Shown: piece after piece, positions 1-8,747 of the stretch
Position numbering within the stretch: the stretch's first letter is position 1
Layout: every line of letters begins with the position of its first letter
NCBI RefSeq assembly: GCF_000762845.2
Contig: NZ_JRMQ02000007.1
Location: 20,608 to 84,607 of the forward strand
DNA length: 64,000 nt
Direction: 5' to 3'
Origin: Helicobacter japonicus
GTDB lineage: Bacteria; Campylobacterota; Campylobacteria; Campylobacterales; Helicobacteraceae
The notes under the pieces: model-generated
Database searches by the model: none
What the model saw: only the letters and a program-made list of their open reading frames with translations
Told to the model about the DNA's origin: nothing
Position numbers and translations under genes: made by a program

Positions 1-404
1 GCACAGAATGTGCATTTATCCATTGCACCACGTGAGCCAAATACATTAGATTTAGGGAATTGTGGCGCACCAAAAGGACAAGCATACAAACAATAACCAC
101 AACCTATGCAAGTTTTTTTATCGTGAAGCACGATTCCATCAGCACGGATATAGAAGCAATCCACAGGACATACTTGCGCACAAGGTGCATCAGAGCAGTG
201 CATACAAGCAATAGAAACTGCACTCTCTTTACCAACAACACCTTCATTCAAAACAACAACGCGTCTGCGATTCACGCCAACAGGCAAATGATGTGCTTCT
301 TTACAAGCTACATCGCAGCCGTGGCATTCAATGCAGCGATTTGTATCGCAATAAAACTTGATTCTTGAAAAATTTTCAAGATTAGTAGGAATTGCATTAC
401 TCAT
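1..404 (-). CDS. fdhB: Formate dehydrogenase iron-sulfur subunit FdhB (partial, 3' end outside window)
   Basis: The first 134 codons are present and the gene runs off the left edge. It encodes the ferredoxin-like subunit that takes electrons from FdhA towards the membrane quinone-reducing subunit. The start is ATG at 404 with a GGGAGGTG Shine-Dalgarno about 5 nt upstream. Cys clusters typical of FdhB/DmsB-type proteins are visible: C24, C27, C30, C34, then two further Cys-rich blocks near residues 68-85 and 97-110, and a C131-x2-C134 pair at the edge. It lies 11 nt downstream of the fdhA stop, so the two are co-transcribed. The family (four [4Fe-4S] clusters) is clear; the C-terminus cannot be judged. 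Confidence 0.93.
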   Translation of the reverse strand, partial: MSNAIPTNLENFSRIKFYCDTNRCIECHGCDVACKEAHHLPVGVNRRRVVVLNEGVVGKESAVSIACMHCSDAPCAQVCPVDCFYIRADGIVLHDKKTCIGCGYCLYACPFGAPQFPKSNVFGSRGAMDKCTFC

Positions 405-415
405 TTTTCACCTCC

Positions 416-3250
416 CTACGCTTTCTCAATGCGGCACAAGCCACATTTAGTTTCTGGACAAGCAGAGTTGTAATCAAAGCCATAACTTGCAATCATACAC
501 GCAGATTCACCAATCGCATAGGGCTTTGTGCCTTCTGGATATTTATCAAGTCTTGATACACCTTGATCCATTCCCGAGAAATTTTGTGGTAGCCAAATAC
601 TATTGTAATCCACGCGCAAAGAAATCTTCGCTGGGACTAAGATTCTCGTATCCATTGTGCCATATACCCATACCATATCACCATTTTTAATATTAAGCTC
701 TGCCGCTTTATCAGGGTGAATCTCCATAAACATCTCACCCTCAACTTCGGCAAGATATTTTGCACTTCTTGTCTCTGCACCTGTCCCCATATGTGCCACA
801 AGTCGCCCTGTGAGCATATTGATAGGAAATTCATCAACCCAATTTTTAGAATCCCCTAATTCTTTTTGACGCGAGCGATATTTAATATTTGCACGGAAAT
901 GATTTGGCTTATCAGGAAAATTAGGATATTTATCCACCAAATCTCCTCTCACAGAATGCAATGGTTCTCTATGTAATGGAATCTTATCATACCAATTCCA
1001 CACATTTGCCCTTGCTTTGCCATTTCCATAAGGGCAAAGCCCCTCTTCTAGTGCTTTTTCTACTAAAATATTATTGCCAATTCCAAGCGCAAAGGTGCTT
1101 CCCTCAATCGCCGCCTTTTCTGAATCTGTGAGCTTAATGCCTAAAGATTCTGCATTTGCAGCTGTAATGGGTGCGTGTCCGCCAATATGTTTTGCATTCG
1201 GCAATGTTCTATTTGTGAGCATACTTTGTCCATCTGGATTTGTAACACCCCAATTCACGCGGAATCCCATACCTCCACGCATAACAGGAATAGTATCATT
1301 ATACATTACAGGAGTTCCCGGGTGCTTATCACTCCAACAAGGCCAAGGCAATCCATAATAATCACCCTTAAACTCTCCTGTTCCCTCTAATGTAACCTTA
1401 TCAAATTTATGCCAATTTTCTTGGTGCGCTTTTAATCTTTCTGGACTCATACCCTGCAAACCAATGCTACGAATACTTTGAGTAAGCTCTGTAGTCGCAT
1501 CTTCAGGCCAAATAAATTGCTCTCGTCCTTTTGATTTTGCTATGTCATAAAGTCGCCATTGCAATTCTTTTAAGAACCCTAATCGTTCAGCCAAACCAAA
1601 GAGAAACTCCTCGTCAGGACGACATTCAAAGAGTGGTTCCATTACCTTAGAACGCCATTGATAACTACGATTTGTCGCTGCCACAGAACCACTTGTTTCC
1701 ATTTGAGAAGCCGCTGGAAGCATAAAGAGATTATCACTTCTATCGCTATAAATAGCCAAATCATTGACATAAGGATCAACAAACACGACTAAATCAAGCT
1801 TATCCATTGCTTTTTTCTGCAAATCAAGCAAAGAAACAGTCGTCATACCCGAGCCAATCACCACAAGTGCGCGTAGTTTTGTGCCACCATTGTTTGCAGC
1901 ATTTTCTTCATCTAAAACACCAAATTTCCAAGTTGAATGTGCAAAACCGGTCTTGCCCATCATCTCTTTATCTTTGAATCTTGAAACCATCCAATCATAT
2001 TCAACACCCCAATGCTTACAGAAATGTCTCCAAGCAGGCTCACCAAGTCCATAATAACCTGGAAGTGAATCAGCTAGGTTATTCATATCACTTGCCCCTT
2101 GCACATTATCGTGCCCACGCAAGATATTTACACCTCCACCATTTTTGCCTATATTTCCTAAAAACATCTGCAATATTGGCATAATTCTTGTATTGCTTGT
2201 GCCAACCGTGTGTTGGGTTAGCCCTTGATTCCATATCAGGCTTGCAGGTTTTGCAGCCGCCATTTCTTCAGCAATATGTCGAATTTCATCAGCTGGGATT
2301 CCACACACATCGGCAGCCACCTCTGGTGGGAATTTTTTTGCTTCTTCCATAATTTTTTCATATCCATCTACTCTTTCTTTGAGAAACTGCTCATCATAGA
2401 GCTTTTTAGCAATGATATGATTCAAAAGCCCATAGGCAAAGGCAATGTCTGTCCCACTGCGGATTCTATGAAATTCATCACATTTTGCTGCAGTTTTTGT
2501 AAATCGTGGGTCAATACATACAAGTTTTGCCCCCTTTTCTTTTGCGCGTAAAATATGCACCATAGAAACAGGGTGATTTACTGCTGGATTCGCACCAATT
2601 ACCAAAATATATTTAGAAAATTGCATATCGCCAAGATGATTTGTCATACCACCATACCCGAATGTATTCGCCACACCGGCGACTGTTGGGCTGTGTCAAA
2701 CTCTAGCGCAATGGTCTATATTGTTTGTCCCAAAAAATGCTGCAAATTTGCGGATATAATAGCTTTGCTCATTAGAACATTTTGCACTTCCTAAAAACAT
2801 TACCGCATCAGGTCCGCTTTCTTCTCTAATTTGCTTTAGTTGTGAAGCGATTTTATCCATCACATCATCATATTTATGGCGCACCCATTTGCCTCCCTCT
2901 TTCACAAGAGGATAGCGCAATCTTGTTTCACTTCTTGCTCTATCAATTAAATCTGCCCCTTTGCAGCAATGCCCACCTTGAGAGATAGGGTGGTCTTGTG
3001 CTACCTCTTGTCGCACCCACACACCATCAACCACTTCAGCAATTACGCCACAACCCACAGAACAATGGGTGCAGATTGTTTTAATCTTTTGTGATTTTGG
3101 ATATCTTTCTTTTAGCTCTGCCTCACTTGCTTTTCTCACAACACTTTCTTTTTCATTTCCCAAAGCACTAGTTACACCAGCCACAGAAGCCAATGCAGAA
3201 AGCTTGAGAAATGAACGTCGAGCGTTGCGTCTATTGTTTGCCTCACTCAT
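416..3250 (-). CDS. fdhA: Selenocysteine-containing formate dehydrogenase catalytic subunit FdhA
   Basis: Molybdopterin formate dehydrogenase alpha subunit, 944 residues if the in-frame UGA at 2698-2696 is read as selenocysteine (residue 185). It oxidises formate to CO2 in the periplasm. The reading frame is open on both sides of the UGA, and the surrounding text (HCARV-U-HSPTVAG) matches the known Sec site of formate dehydrogenases. A Tat signal (RRSFLK, residues 11-16) and a [4Fe-4S] set (C60, C63, C67, C95 or C96) precede it. The start ATG at 3250 has GGAGTG upstream. A conventional gene caller would split it into 2696-3250 and 416-2674 (the latter at a GTG inside the SECIS). It sits between the small Tat-targeted protein and fdhB in one operon. 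Function is near certain; Sec insertion needs selABCD genes elsewhere. Confidence 0.96.
2668..2698 (-). promoter_or_regulatory. SECIS element for Sec insertion in fdhA
   Basis: Immediately 3' of the UGA (2698-2696), after 13 nt, the mRNA can form a five-pair stem TCGCC/GGCGA (2682-2678 with 2672-2668) closed by the loop GGTGT. The apical GGT, and the spacing of about 18 nt from UGA to loop, match the E. coli fdhF SECIS, in which SelB contacts a GGUC loop. The hairpin is seen in the sequence; SelB binding is inferred from the family. Confidence 0.85.
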
Positions 3251-3270
3251 TTTTCACTCCTTATTTATTG

Positions 3271-3486
3271 TTATTTAGCAACTGAAAAATAACTTTGCCA
3301 ATATTGTGTATCATCTCGATACAACACCTCTTGCTTTTTGCTCTTACCTTTAATGACTTCTTTTTGTGTGCGTTCTCCAGAACAACCTGCCAAACTAAGA
3401 GAGCCTATTGCAACCACAGCACCGCCTACCCCAGCAGTTTTCAAAAACTTACGCCGAGATTGATTGCTTTCTTGCACTTTAGCCAT
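3271..3486 (-). CDS. Small Tat-targeted formate dehydrogenase-associated protein
   Basis: A 71-residue protein with a twin-arginine signal (SRRKFLK, about residues 10-16), then a hydrophobic stretch ending in a lipobox-like LAGC, then a short polar tail. It matches the type of small protein found just upstream of fdhA in epsilonproteobacteria (the 'formate dehydrogenase region TAT target' family). It lies 20 nt before fdhA and has GGAGG before its ATG. Its role is not established; an assembly or anchoring subunit of the periplasmic complex is plausible. The LAGC motif suggests it might be lipidated after Tat export, which is an inference. Confidence 0.85.
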   Translation of the reverse strand: MAKVQESNQSRRKFLKTAGVGGAVVAIGSLSLAGCSGERTQKEVIKGKSKKQEVLYRDDTQYWQSYFSVAK

Positions 3487-3563
3487 ATAGCCTCCTTACT
3501 TTTGACTTTGGGATAAACCCATTTTGACTTTCTCGATTCTAGAAAAAGCCAAAATCAATTTAC

Positions 3564-4235
3564 CTATAACACACGCTCTACATTTAAAAAACTCCGTAAA
3601 AGTGAAGCAATATGTGCATAATACATAAGTCCCTCCCTTTTTTGCAACACATCAGTTACAAAGTCTCCTAAGGGTATCACAAGTTCTTTTAAAATCTCCT
3701 TGCTTAATGCCCTATCATCACTATTTTCAGAAGAGACAAGATAACGCATAAGCAACAATAAAAATCCTAAATGCTCCTCACTTTCTTTACAAAATTTTGT
3801 ATTAAGCCTAAAAGTGCTTTGTTTAATGAGTTTGCGTGCCTTGAGTAATGCCTCACCATTAAGGCAACCCTGTGTATAGTGCGATAAGTAAAGCATAACT
3901 TGAGGATTATTATAAAACACCTCGCCTTTTTTCCTGCGTTTTGGTGATTCACCCTCCTCTTTTGATGTGCTAAAGGGCAAAATAAAAGTTTGTGTGTATT
4001 CATCAATAATGCGCTTTAAACCATATTGCTTCATCTCATTTTCTAGCACCTCAAAATGCGCACTATCACTTTCCTCTAAAACATTTTCTTTCAAAATAAG
4101 AATCTGCTTTAAAATCACATCTTCTCGCACACAAAGCAACTCATACAAAAACAATCCCGCAAAAAAATCATAATATAATGCACGAGCACTTGCCAAAGAT
4201 TCTAAAGTGTTATTTGCTTGTGTATTTTGTGTCAT
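3564..4235 (-). CDS. TorD/DmsD-family chaperone, probably for FdhA
   Basis: A 223-residue, mostly helical cytoplasmic protein with the N-terminal pattern LASARALYYDFFAGLF typical of TorD-like redox-enzyme maturation proteins, which bind Tat signal peptides of molybdoenzymes. Its ATG overlaps the stop of the upstream iron-sulfur gene (ATGA, 4235-4232), indicating translational coupling. The fdh context makes FdhA the likely client. The family call is good; the specific client is inferred from position only. Confidence 0.8.
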   Translation of the reverse strand: MTQNTQANNTLESLASARALYYDFFAGLFLYELLCVREDVILKQILILKENVLEESDSAHFEVLENEMKQYGLKRIIDEYTQTFILPFSTSKEEGESPKRRKKGEVFYNNPQVMLYLSHYTQGCLNGEALLKARKLIKQSTFRLNTKFCKESEEHLGFLLLLMRYLVSSENSDDRALSKEILKELVIPLGDFVTDVLQKREGLMYYAHIASLLRSFLNVERVL

Positions 4236-5764
4236 ACAGATACTCCATTAAACATTACTTTCACCTTACAATCCGCGCAACATTCTAAACTTCTAAGTTT
4301 AGAAGAATCATAAGAAAAAGCAGGAGATAGAATATGTTTAATTTTCTCAATACTTTTGCGTGTGGCAAAAATTTTATTACATTCTACACACCTAAAAGGT
4401 TCATCAGAGGCGATAGAAGTATATTCAAAACTTTGTTGATTAAGATTCAAAGTGTGCGAAAAAAGCCCTAGCACATTTTCTGCACAACTTGCCACACAAT
4501 AACCACAATCTGTGCAAAGTGAAGATTTATAGAGCAGTTCAAATGATGTTGAATTATTAATTAAAGCATTTGTATTACACGCTTCCACGCAGCTTAAACA
4601 CAAGGTGCAATTTTTGGAATCTATACTTAAAAGTGCGCAATTATCAATCTTTACTTTGCCATATTCTTCTTGCTTTACCCAAAAACGCAGACGTTCAGAA
4701 AAAATATCTTTACTGCTTTCATTGCTTGTAGGCGTATAAACATAATGTGTTTGTGCAAGCGGTTGTAGCATATCTAAATCTTGCGAATCTGCAAAAATAT
4801 GGATTGCTTTTTTTGCAAAAATGCGCTCATAAATAGTATTTAAAGATTCTATATCACTAGAAATATGCTCACCCAATGGGCGATAAAGCACAAGGGGCGC
4901 ACTTGATTCTTGCAAAAGTGTAAGAAAGTAAGTGCCATTAAGCATATCAGGAACTTCTAGCACAAAAGGCAAAAATAAGGAATTATGTTCTTTGAGGGTG
5001 CGAAAGTCTTTGGCAAAATTTGGTGATTCAAAGTCTGCTTTTGCCACTATAAGCGGTATGCGTCCTTTATAAAGTCGTGCTTTGTGAGTAAAAGCCTCCA
5101 ATCCATCACCTTCGCGTTGCAAACTGCCCGTAGGACATACGCTCACACATTTACCACAAGAAATACAATCAATGGGCGAAAGCTGTAATATTTTCAAAGA
5201 ATCATCACTGCTTACGCCCATAGTAGGACATATATCAACACAGAAATGACACACGCTCTCTCCATTGGCTAAAGGGCGTCTTTCTTGATATTGACAATAT
5301 TTTGGATTAAATACAATAGTATGGCTATAACTTTGCTCTCCACACAAGGCAAGCAACCCCTCAAGCATAGAATCTGCGCTATCATAAGTATCTGGCGTAT
5401 GCACCCCTTTATAAGCAGGTAAATTTTGCAATGGTGCAAAGGACACGACTTGTGCGGTTTTTATAGATTCAATATCACCATTAGCATTTTTAAAAAAGAG
5501 GGTAAAATCGCCCAAATGCCCCTTAAGTCCCACAAAATCTTGAGGTAAAAGATGAGCTATTTCAAGCGTAAAGCTATGTTGTTTATCAATACAGAGGGTT
5601 AAAAATTCATCAGTTAGCTCTCCATAGCCTATCACCACACAATGTGGTGCAACTATGCTTAAAGCATCTTTACTCAAAGATGTAAAATCAAGCGTGAGTT
5701 CATCACATTCTTGTAAAATGCCTAATTCCTCATCATTTAAAAGCTGATTTAATATATTTTTCAT
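4232..5764 (-). CDS. Multi-cluster ferredoxin-like iron-sulfur protein of the fdh operon
   Basis: A 510-residue cytoplasmic protein that is first in the fdh operon. Two pairs of ferredoxin-type CxxCxxCxxxC blocks are seen, one pair around residues 150-210 (CHFCVDICP, CISCGKCVSVCP) and one around 385-425 (CTLCLSCVEAC, CTDCGYCVASC), enough for up to four [4Fe-4S] clusters. The C-terminus has two extra CxxC pairs (CVEC and CADC) about 40 residues apart, like a zinc-ribbon or rubredoxin fold. No signal peptide is present. It overlaps the TorD-like gene by 4 nt. Homologues sit by fdh genes in Campylobacter; a role in electron transfer or maturation is inferred, not proven. Confidence 0.75.
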   Translation of the reverse strand: MKNILNQLLNDEELGILQECDELTLDFTSLSKDALSIVAPHCVVIGYGELTDEFLTLCIDKQHSFTLEIAHLLPQDFVGLKGHLGDFTLFFKNANGDIESIKTAQVVSFAPLQNLPAYKGVHTPDTYDSADSMLEGLLALCGEQSYSHTIVFNPKYCQYQERRPLANGESVCHFCVDICPTMGVSSDDSLKILQLSPIDCISCGKCVSVCPTGSLQREGDGLEAFTHKARLYKGRIPLIVAKADFESPNFAKDFRTLKEHNSLFLPFVLEVPDMLNGTYFLTLLQESSAPLVLYRPLGEHISSDIESLNTIYERIFAKKAIHIFADSQDLDMLQPLAQTHYVYTPTSNESSKDIFSERLRFWVKQEEYGKVKIDNCALLSIDSKNCTLCLSCVEACNTNALINNSTSFELLYKSSLCTDCGYCVASCAENVLGLFSHTLNLNQQSFEYTSIASDEPFRCVECNKIFATRKSIEKIKHILSPAFSYDSSKLRSLECCADCKVKVMFNGVSV

Positions 5765-5835
5765 CTTTGCCTTGCTTTGTTAAAATATCATAAAAAGATT
5801 CACAAAATTTATGTAATATACTCCACTTCGCCAAA

Positions 5836-5841
5836 ATTATA
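5836..5841 (-). promoter_or_regulatory. Possible -10 element of the fdh operon
   Basis: TATAAT on the minus strand at 5841-5836, about 72 nt before the ATG at 5764, within a 194-nt very AT-rich gap (5765-5958). Epsilonproteobacterial sigma-70 promoters often have a good -10, AT-rich upstream DNA and no clear -35, which fits. Nothing else was recognised in the gap. With this base composition a chance match is possible. Confidence 0.3.
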
Positions 5842-5958
5842 TAAATATTTTTTAACTCAAATATTTATATAATTTTAAATATATAGACTTTTGTAACATT
5901 CTAAATAAAGAAATAGAATTAATGTGTAAAACATTGAACCATTTGTAACCTCAAATAT

Positions 5959-6111
5959 CTATGTATTTGAAGTTACATTATTGGGATTATAGGGAGCATT
6001 GGGGTTAGAATCTATCATACCCGCTTTAACATCAAAGCCTTTATTGCTAGAGTTGGGTAAGCCTATGGTGATTCCCGCTGTGTTGGGTTGGTTAGGATTG
6101 TTGGGATTCAT
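5959..6111 (-). CDS. Small protein with NPNAPYNPNN tail (copy 2)
   Basis: A 50-residue, Asn/Pro-rich, soluble peptide. I chose the ATG at 6111 because GGGAGAT lies about 8 nt upstream and overlaps the TGA of the preceding membrane-protein gene; an earlier in-frame ATG at 6147 lies inside that gene and lacks such a site. The C-terminal segment GMIDSNPNAPYNPNN is shared with the 62-residue protein at 9565-9753, and the DNA under it is a perfect 38-bp repeat. Function unknown. In both copies the small gene directly follows a two-TM membrane protein, so the two may act as a unit. Confidence 0.55.
   Translation of the reverse strand: MNPNNPNQPNTAGITIGLPNSSNKGFDVKAGMIDSNPNAPYNPNNVTSNT
5984..6021. 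repeat. 38-bp direct repeat, copy A
   Basis: Identical base for base and in the same orientation to 9632-9669. It encodes (minus strand) the shared DSNPNAPYNPN region of two tiny proteins. Identity ends sharply on both sides (6022 against 9670; 5983 against 9631), as expected of a recent duplication or recombination junction. Confidence 0.9.
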
Positions 6112-6115
6112 AAGG

Positions 6116-6706
6116 TCATCTCCCAAGGGTAAGTAAAATTTTTTCATCTAAATTATAGTGATTAATACCTTGAGATTCTAAAGTTTTTTTGGTTTTTTGT
6201 TTAAAGATTTCAAGGAATTTATCTACATTTTCTGCTATTTTCTTGTCAAATAAAGGATAATAAAAATTACCTTTTATCTTTGCGTCAAACCAACCAAAAG
6301 GCAATTTTTGTTTTTTCATATCATAAAATATAAACACATAAAAAAGAGGAGGTCTAAATCTTACCACCAATCCATATTCTCCATAATGGAGATACATTGT
6401 CTTTTTGAAGAAAAACTGATAGGTTTGCACAATAAAATAATCATTATAGAGAACTATTTTACGTTGATTGTTGAAAATAACCTCATTCAGACAAAAAATA
6501 AATCCCCATATCATTAATATTGTAAATGGAAAAATAAGTATGGTAGCCCACTCTTTCTTGATAGCTTCAATCAACTCCATTAGAGAAGTCGTCATATATA
6601 AACTATATAATATACCAAAACTAAAAAGTATCACAATGATATTGATGAATTTGTGTAATATGCCCATTTTAGATTTTATCTCAAAGATAGGTTGTATATT
6701 GTTCAT
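6116..6706 (-). CDS. Paralogous membrane protein: two TM segments plus PH-like domain (copy 2)
   Basis: A 196-residue protein with two hydrophobic segments (about residues 15-40 and 50-75), followed by a beta-rich stretch that begins with the pattern R-K-I-V-L-Y and includes FFKKTMYLHYGEYGL. This resembles small membrane proteins with a cytoplasmic bacterial PH-like domain. It ends with a helix carrying KKTLESQGI, matched by KEALESQGI in the protein at 9766-10404. The ATG at 6706 overlaps the TGA of the disrupted gene upstream (ATGA). No function is known; the PH-like fold is a guess from pattern only. Confidence 0.6.
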   Translation of the reverse strand: MNNIQPIFEIKSKMGILHKFINIIVILFSFGILYSLYMTTSLMELIEAIKKEWATILIFPFTILMIWGFIFCLNEVIFNNQRKIVLYNDYFIVQTYQFFFKKTMYLHYGEYGLVVRFRPPLFYVFIFYDMKKQKLPFGWFDAKIKGNFYYPLFDKKIAENVDKFLEIFKQKTKKTLESQGINHYNLDEKILLTLGR

Positions 6707-6801
6707 TGTCCTGTCCTCCCATACCTATTTAATACAAAATACACATCTGAATTAGTCATCTTAGAGCTGACATAAGCATTATGAAATTCTATAAAGCCAT
6801 T

Positions 6802-7605
6802 TTAATCACTTTTAGCCCTATCTACAAAAGAATAAAAGCTTGGAGAATACACATAAATCTCTCTATTACTTAAAGCTTCTTTTTTATGATTAAAGCATTG
6901 GGCTTTGATGTGTATGGGGAGAGCATCTTTTGGAGTAGAGAGAGCAAGAGAAGAGTTTGTGGAATCTTTAGTGGAATGAGTAGGGTGAGAGAGATAATTA
7001 GGAAAAGTATGGAGAAGTGTATCTATATCTAGGGCATTGGAGTTTTTGTTTAAGAGAAGTTCTATAAGGGATTGGTAGTCTTTGGAGGATAAATTTCTTT
7101 GAGGATTGGCATAAGGGTGAGCAGGATTATATTCTTTTTCTCCACTTGAATGATTGCCTTGTATAATTAAATTATTCACATCAAATTCATCTACCCAAGA
7201 AGAAACTTTATTAATGATATGAGAAGTGAAATCTTGCAAAGATGAAACATTTTTTTCTATGAGCAATGCAATAGAAGCAGTTGTGCTATCAAATTCTGTT
7301 TTTATCTTTTCCCAAAGTTCTATGGATTTGTCTTTAAGGTAGAGATAAATCTTTGCAAGAATAGTATTAAGTAAAACACCTATTAATATAGATATAAATA
7401 CTGCTAAAATCCCTTCTCCAGCAATTACTCCTACAATAACACTTATTGTGATTGCAACTCCTCCCAATATAATATTTTCTGTTGCATTTAAGTCGTCATT
7501 GTTAATATTAAGAGCCATACTTTTAGTTCCATCTTTTATATTTAACAACATTTTAACAGAGTTTCCCATACCTCTTGTTGCTATACTTGTTATAATAATG
7601 TCCAT
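6802..7605 (-). CDS. Uninterrupted 267-codon segment of the disrupted gene
   Basis: The longest open part of the disrupted gene at 6703-7804. It has two adjacent hydrophobic segments (about residues 46-95), an amphipathic helical region and a polar C-terminal half with YNPAHPYANP, reminiscent of the NPNAPYNP tails of its neighbours. The ATG at 7605 has no Shine-Dalgarno, and the frame stays open upstream to 7695, supporting the view that this is not a natural start. Membrane insertion seems likely; the arrangement recalls pore-forming or effector proteins but no family was recognised. Confidence 0.5.
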   Translation of the reverse strand: MDIIITSIATRGMGNSVKMLLNIKDGTKSMALNINNDDLNATENIILGGVAITISVIVGVIAGEGILAVFISILIGVLLNTILAKIYLYLKDKSIELWEKIKTEFDSTTASIALLIEKNVSSLQDFTSHIINKVSSWVDEFDVNNLIIQGNHSSGEKEYNPAHPYANPQRNLSSKDYQSLIELLLNKNSNALDIDTLLHTFPNYLSHPTHSTKDSTNSSLALSTPKDALPIHIKAQCFNHKKEALSNREIYVYSPSFYSFVDRAKSD

Positions 7606-7672
7606 AGCATTTAACGCTTGAAATAAGTAATTTGTTAATTTTTCTTTATCAAGTATAGTATCTGTATCTATA

Positions 7673-7804
7673 CTAGGGCAGAGTAGCTTCTTCTACCTTG
7701 TGCTGTTTGTCCATATCTGTATCTTGCAAACAAACTGCTTCATCTGTGTGTTTGTCAATAAAACAAGTTATTGAAATATCAAACTCTATTGCATTTTCTT
7801 TCAT
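7673..7804 (-). CDS. 43-residue ORF, probably the severed N-terminus of the 6703-7804 gene
   Basis: It starts at ATG 7804, which overlaps the TGA of the upstream membrane protein (ATGA at 7804-7801), and ends at TAG 7675-7673. The short acidic/polar product (MKENAIEFDISITCF...) has no recognised motif. The 1-nt offset to the following long frame, and that frame's lack of its own ribosome site, suggest this is its missing beginning. Confidence 0.45.
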   Translation of the reverse strand: MKENAIEFDISITCFIDKHTDEAVCLQDTDMDKQHKVEEATLP

Positions 7805-8580
7805 ACTCTTTTCCTTTTTAAACCCAAAAGGCTCATTCTAGTGTGATGTATCATATCAAATCCGCTCTGCTCGTTGATTGTTTCTATAAGGAGTTTTTTA
7901 TGAGTTAATCCAACTAGATTAAGTCCAACAAGATGATAACATAATATGAAATCTTTATGTTTTATAACATAAAAAAGCCCTGCAAAAATATTATGTCCTA
8001 TTCCCAAACCTGAAGCAATGCCAATGTTTTGCATATCAATACATATATTGCCATAAAACCTGTATTGCAAAACAAGTTTGTCCTTATACACAAGGATTTT
8101 TCTTAATAAATATGGCTTACTCATTATAAAATAATAAAGTGGCAAAGCCAATATGCTTATATTTTGTGAAAAGTAGGCAAAAAGAATTAAAGATACACAA
8201 AAAAGAAAAGAAACTACTGCCCCATAGAGAAATAATATCCTCTGATACCATTTTTGTTGGTATGCACATTCACAGACAAACAATAACTTATCTTGTATGA
8301 TAGGTTCTTGTCCAGCTTTATAAAATATAAACATATAGGCTAAAAGATATATACATATTATCATAAATATAAAATTTGCAAAATCCACACAATAGAGTTT
8401 AAAGAATAAACCAATTCCAAAAGCATTAAGAGTGGATTCTGCCGCTATAAAACATATCACAACCGCCAAAAATTGCACTACAATAAAAGAACGATTGTAT
8501 ATTCTTGCACATTTTGCATTCAAACTCGTTGTGCCTAATCCATTAAAAAGAAATGTGTTATAAGGAGCGTTAGCGTTCAT
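7801..8580 (-). CDS. Paralogous membrane protein: four TM segments plus PH-like tail
   Basis: A 259-residue protein. It begins MNANAPYN, echoing the NPNAPYN tail of the tiny proteins, then FNGLGT, matched by LNGFGT at the start of its neighbour (8740-9177). Four hydrophobic segments follow (about residues 30-50, 60-90, 112-136, 138-155), and then a soluble tail starting with a KILVYKDKLVLQY pattern like the post-TM segments of the two-TM paralogues. ATG 8580 overlaps the preceding stop (TAATG) with GGGAGGA upstream; its own stop overlaps the next ATG. Function unknown. Confidence 0.65.
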   Translation of the reverse strand: MNANAPYNTFLFNGLGTTSLNAKCARIYNRSFIVVQFLAVVICFIAAESTLNAFGIGLFFKLYCVDFANFIFMIICIYLLAYMFIFYKAGQEPIIQDKLLFVCECAYQQKWYQRILFLYGAVVSFLFCVSLILFAYFSQNISILALPLYYFIMSKPYLLRKILVYKDKLVLQYRFYGNICIDMQNIGIASGLGIGHNIFAGLFYVIKHKDFILCYHLVGLNLVGLTHKKLLIETINEQSGFDMIHHTRMSLLGLKRKRV

Positions 8581-8747
8581 TATTCCTCCCTCATTGCTCT
8601 ATTTAATCCAAATTGACTTGCATAAGAGATGCTATCCACATTAAAGCCAAGTTTTTGATAAAGTGCTTCTTTGAGCTGTGTTTTGTTCTCCAATCTGCCT
8701 CGCATATCATTATCAATATTGCCTAAAATCTGATAAGTTTCAATCAC
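8580..8747 (-). CDS. 55-residue ORF, probable severed C-terminus of the membrane protein upstream
   Basis: GTG at 8747 to TAA at 8582-8580; the stop overlaps the next ATG. The product is soluble and ends with a KEALYQKLGFNVDSI pattern that parallels the KEALESQGI tails of the two-TM paralogues. A run of seven T at 8752-8758 (A7 in the mRNA) just before it would, if one base shorter, place the upstream membrane protein in this frame and yield a protein of about 200 residues, the size of the paralogues. It is therefore best read as the displaced end of that gene. Confidence 0.5.
   Translation of the reverse strand: MIETYQILGNIDNDMRGRLENKTQLKEALYQKLGFNVDSISYASQFGLNRAMREE

Larger units (their letters stand above)
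6703..7804 (-). pseudogene. Disrupted membrane/toxin-like gene (one frameshift, one nonsense codon)
   Basis: Read as one gene from ATG 7804 to TGA 6703, it carries two lesions. The first 43 codons (7804-7676) end at TAG 7675-7673; removing one C of the CCC at 7676-7678 joins them in frame to the long segment through 7605. That segment stops at TAA 6804-6802, but the same frame continues for 32 clean codons (starting NGFIEFHNAYVS) to a TGA that overlaps the next ATG. Both outer ends show ATGA coupling to neighbours (7804-7801 and 6706-6703), which argues that the whole span was coding. About 370 residues if repaired. The product type is unrecognised. Confidence 0.6.

Noticed and set aside
2674..2698. 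Two separate fdhA genes split at the UGA
   Set aside because: The second would start at a GTG inside the SECIS hairpin without a ribosome site; the Sec reading explains all features.
5765..5958. Fnr-type box upstream of the fdh operon
   Set aside because: No TTGAT-N4-ATCAA or close variant is present in the gap; only AT-rich DNA and a -10-like match.
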